A stretch of DNA of 64,000 bases, taken from Roseovarius mucosus DSM 17069. Its GTDB lineage: Bacteria > Pseudomonadota > Alphaproteobacteria > Rhodobacterales > Rhodobacteraceae. Position numbers and translations under genes: made by a program. The notes beneath the pieces are model-generated. The model was not told the origin of the DNA. It saw nothing but the letters and a program-made list of their open reading frames with translations, and did not search any database. This document shows positions 61,916-64,000 of this stretch, piece after piece. How positions within the stretch are numbered: the stretch's first letter is position 1; each line of letters begins with the position of its first letter. The DNA is taken from positions 181,901-245,900 of the forward strand of contig NZ_KN293977.1 of assembly GCF_000768555.3 (NCBI RefSeq), in the 5' to 3' direction.

Positions 61916-64000
61916 ATGCTATTCGGACTGGACGGCGTCGAGATCGGGCTGATCATCGTATTCTTGTGCCTCTTTGGGGGTATTCTATCGGGCTTTCCCG
62001 TGGCCTTTGCCATTGGCGGCGCGGGGGTTGTGGCATTTGGCATTATTGCCGGGTTGGACAGCGCGGGGCTGCTCATCCATCAGGCGATCGACACAACGAG
62101 CGAAGCCTATAATTCCGTTCTGGCGAGCGGTGTGCGGCCCGATGCCATTTCGATCTTTCGCTATCCGGATTTGCCGCGCGCGGCGCAGCCGGTATTCCCG
62201 CTGGGCTGGGAGGTGGCGCTGGATCGCAATGTGTCCTTCCTTGTGAACCGCATCAACGAGCGGGTCCTGGCGGGCGCGTCGATCGAGACGCTGCTGGCGG
62301 TGCTGATGTTCGTGATGATGGGGATCACCCTGGAGCGCTCCAAGATCGCCAATGATCTCTTGACCACCATGGCGCGGGTTTTTGGCCCTCTGCCGGGCGG
62401 TCTGGCGGTGTCGGTCGTGGTGGTTGGAACCTTCCTTGCGGCCTCGACAGGGATCGTGGGGGCCACGGTGGTAACAATGGGCCTTTTGAGCCTGCCCACG
62501 ATGCTGCGCGCCGGCTATAGTCCGCAACTGGCGACTGGCGTCATCGCGGCGTCGGGCACGCTAGGCCAGATCATTCCGCCCTCGATTGTGATCGTGCTCT
62601 TGGGGACTTTGGCGGGCGATCTCTATTCCGTGGCGCAGGAAAACCGGGCGCTGGCGGTGGGGTGCTCGGACGCACTGACCTATTTGGGAGAGCCGGCGGT
62701 GGTGTCGGTGGGCACGCTCTTTCAGGCGGCGCTGTTGCCGGGCGTGATGCTGGCGTTGCTCTATGGGCTTTATGCATTCGGGTATGCCTTGGTGAACCCG
62801 TCCAAGGCCCCGGCTGTGCAGATCGCCGGGGGCGGACGCGGTGAGGTGATCACCCGTGGTGAGGGGTTCACGTGGTTTCTGGGTGTCCCGATTGCGCTGA
62901 TTGCCGGAGTGATGTTGCTCTCGACCTTGGGTATGGTCGGCAGTCAAAACCTGATCGTGGACAGTTTCAGCGATCAGGGTAAATCCGCGTCATTGCGCAC
63001 CAATGTAAGCGCCGAATGTCAGGCGGCCATGATCGAGTTGCACGGGCAGTCGAAATGGGATGCGGCCGTGGCTGAACAACAGACGATTGACGCAGCAGGT
63101 GGCGTCACCGCGAGCGTGCGCCTGACGCCAGAAGAGATCGATGCGTTGCGCCTGCAAAAAGAGGCAGACGCAGCCCCGATCGGCACTGGTGTGGCCACGC
63201 TGATGGTGATGCTGGGCATGACGCTGGCCGTGGCGCGGGGCGTTTCCCCGTCCGCAAATCCGGCGCCGCTCTTGATCGGGGCGCTTGGGATCGTGTTGGG
63301 GATATTGGTTGATATTACGCTCATCCGTCCTTCAACCTCGTCTGGGGTGACGGTCTTGCTCTTGGCCATACCTCTGGCCATGGCCTGCTATGGCTGCGCC
63401 CACGGCGCAGCGCGGATGGCCAAGAACGAACTGATCCGCGTGGTCTTTCCGCCCCTCGTGCTGATTGTCGCGGTCCTGGGGTCGATCCTGGGCGGGATAA
63501 CCAACCCGACCCCGGCGGCGGCACTGGGCGCTGGTGGGGCCATAATGCTCGCGGCCTATCGCAAGCTGCGCGATCAGGATCGGTCCCCCAAGATCATCAT
63601 CCTGGCCACGCTGGCGGTGGTGCTGTCGATCCTGATCGGCATCAACTTTGACCTTCGGATCAATCAGGACGGGGTCAGCTTTGAATCCTGGGTTGCGTTC
63701 TTCTTTGCCTATGCCGCCTATCTTTACGCTGTTTTTGGCCTCTTGTTTGCGTGTTGGGTGCTTTATTCCGGTGGGGTACTGACGCCCGTGGTGCGTGAAA
63801 CGGCAAAGGTCACGAGCATGGTGTTTACCATCTTGATCGGCTCGCAGCTCTTGAACCTTGTGGTCATCAGTTTTGGGGGCGAGCATTACATCCAGGAATT
63901 CCTCAAGAGCTTTGACAACGAGCTCAAGGTTTTCCTGATCGTGATGCTGGTGCTTTTCGTGCTGGGTTTCGTGCTCGATTTCCTAGAGATCATCTATATC
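61916..64000 (+). CDS. TRAP transporter large permease (DctM), 3' end missing
   Basis: 695 residues visible and open to the window edge, starting MLFGLDGVEIGLIIVFLCLFGG. DctM cores (FLAASTGIVGATVVTMGLLSLPTMLRAGYSP, ASGTLGQIIPPSIVIVLLGT, GGITNPTPAAALGAGGA) are spaced with long inserted loops, one of about 60 polar residues after the second helix and another before residue 430. The length is well over the common 430 residues and is typical of the TakM branch. Confidence 0.88.
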   Translation, partial: MLFGLDGVEIGLIIVFLCLFGGILSGFPVAFAIGGAGVVAFGIIAGLDSAGLLIHQAIDTTSEAYNSVLASGVRPDAISIFRYPDLPRAAQPVFPLGWEVALDRNVSFLVNRINERVLAGASIETLLAVLMFVMMGITLERSKIANDLLTTMARVFGPLPGGLAVSVVVVGTFLAASTGIVGATVVTMGLLSLPTMLRAGYSPQLATGVIAASGTLGQIIPPSIVIVLLGTLAGDLYSVAQENRALAVGCSDALTYLGEPAVVSVGTLFQAALLPGVMLALLYGLYAFGYALVNPSKAPAVQIAGGGRGEVITRGEGFTWFLGVPIALIAGVMLLSTLGMVGSQNLIVDSFSDQGKSASLRTNVSAECQAAMIELHGQSKWDAAVAEQQTIDAAGGVTASVRLTPEEIDALRLQKEADAAPIGTGVATLMVMLGMTLAVARGVSPSANPAPLLIGALGIVLGILVDITLIRPSTSSGVTVLLLAIPLAMACYGCAHGAARMAKNELIRVVFPPLVLIVAVLGSILGGITNPTPAAALGAGGAIMLAAYRKLRDQDRSPKIIILATLAVVLSILIGINFDLRINQDGVSFESWVAFFFAYAAYLYAVFGLLFACWVLYSGGVLTPVVRETAKVTSMVFTILIGSQLLNLVVISFGGEHYIQEFLKSFDNELKVFLIVMLVLFVLGFVLDFLEIIYI

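Overview
The window comes from a high-GC alphaproteobacterium of the Roseobacter/Rhodobacterales group that can make bacteriochlorophyll, so probably an aerobic anoxygenic phototroph. The main evidence is the arm of a photosynthesis gene cluster (bchO-bchD-bchI-crtA facing crtI-crtB-tspO). A very large B12-dependent ribonucleotide reductase (NrdJ), a PCu(A)C copper chaperone, MttB- and TRAP-type genes, and many 4-bp ATGA gene overlaps all fit this group. Genus cannot be settled from the sequence alone.

Layout. 1-12.6 kb holds housekeeping genes: a divergent polysaccharide deacetylase (cut by the window edge), a HisA-like protein with an altered active site, RluE, a periplasmic rhodanese behind a likely persulfide-responsive operator, ppiD-trpE, an aminotransferase-gpt pair, two LysE exporters joined by a frameshift, fabI, pdxH, a double cold-shock protein and a DUF192 protein. 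12.6-24 kb holds tRNA-Pro, nrdJ with an NrdR-like box, a copper chaperone, transaldolase, priA, an MFS transporter, prmA and a DUF1127 gene. 24-36.5 kb holds ruvCAB, a tandem pair of secreted LysM/solute-binding fusions, apt, mtnP, a Tat-exported isochorismatase-like hydrolase opposite an AraC regulator, a PleD-like diguanylate cyclase, and a DUF3572-HAD-DMT operon.

36.5-41.8 kb looks accessory: an orphan MttB-family methyltransferase, a decayed ParB fragment, a GNAT acetyltransferase, a decayed DUF932-like fragment, and a TPP-riboswitch-controlled thiamin-precursor operon (ATPase, TenA, permease) that has no binding-protein gene beside it. 41.8-51 kb holds an H-NOX-like/diguanylate cyclase pair and the bch/crt block, where two TGT-N12-ACA (PpsR/CrtJ-type) sites lie in the divergent crtA/crtI region. 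51-64 kb holds a DUF2189 membrane protein, a Rieske oxygenase, ilvBN behind what looks like a complete attenuator with a Leu/Val/Ile leader peptide, a Cache-domain sensor kinase and LuxR-type regulator, a SulP transporter lacking STAS, and a TRAP transporter for a probable 2-oxo or organic acid; its large permease runs off the window end.

The most unusual items are the tandem LysM/solute-binding proteins, the H-NOX-like protein that lacks its heme ligand next to an HNOBA-type cyclase, the ilv attenuator, and the decayed mobile-element traces beside the truncated-looking thiamin operon. No CRISPR array, rRNA, intact insertion sequence or prophage was seen.
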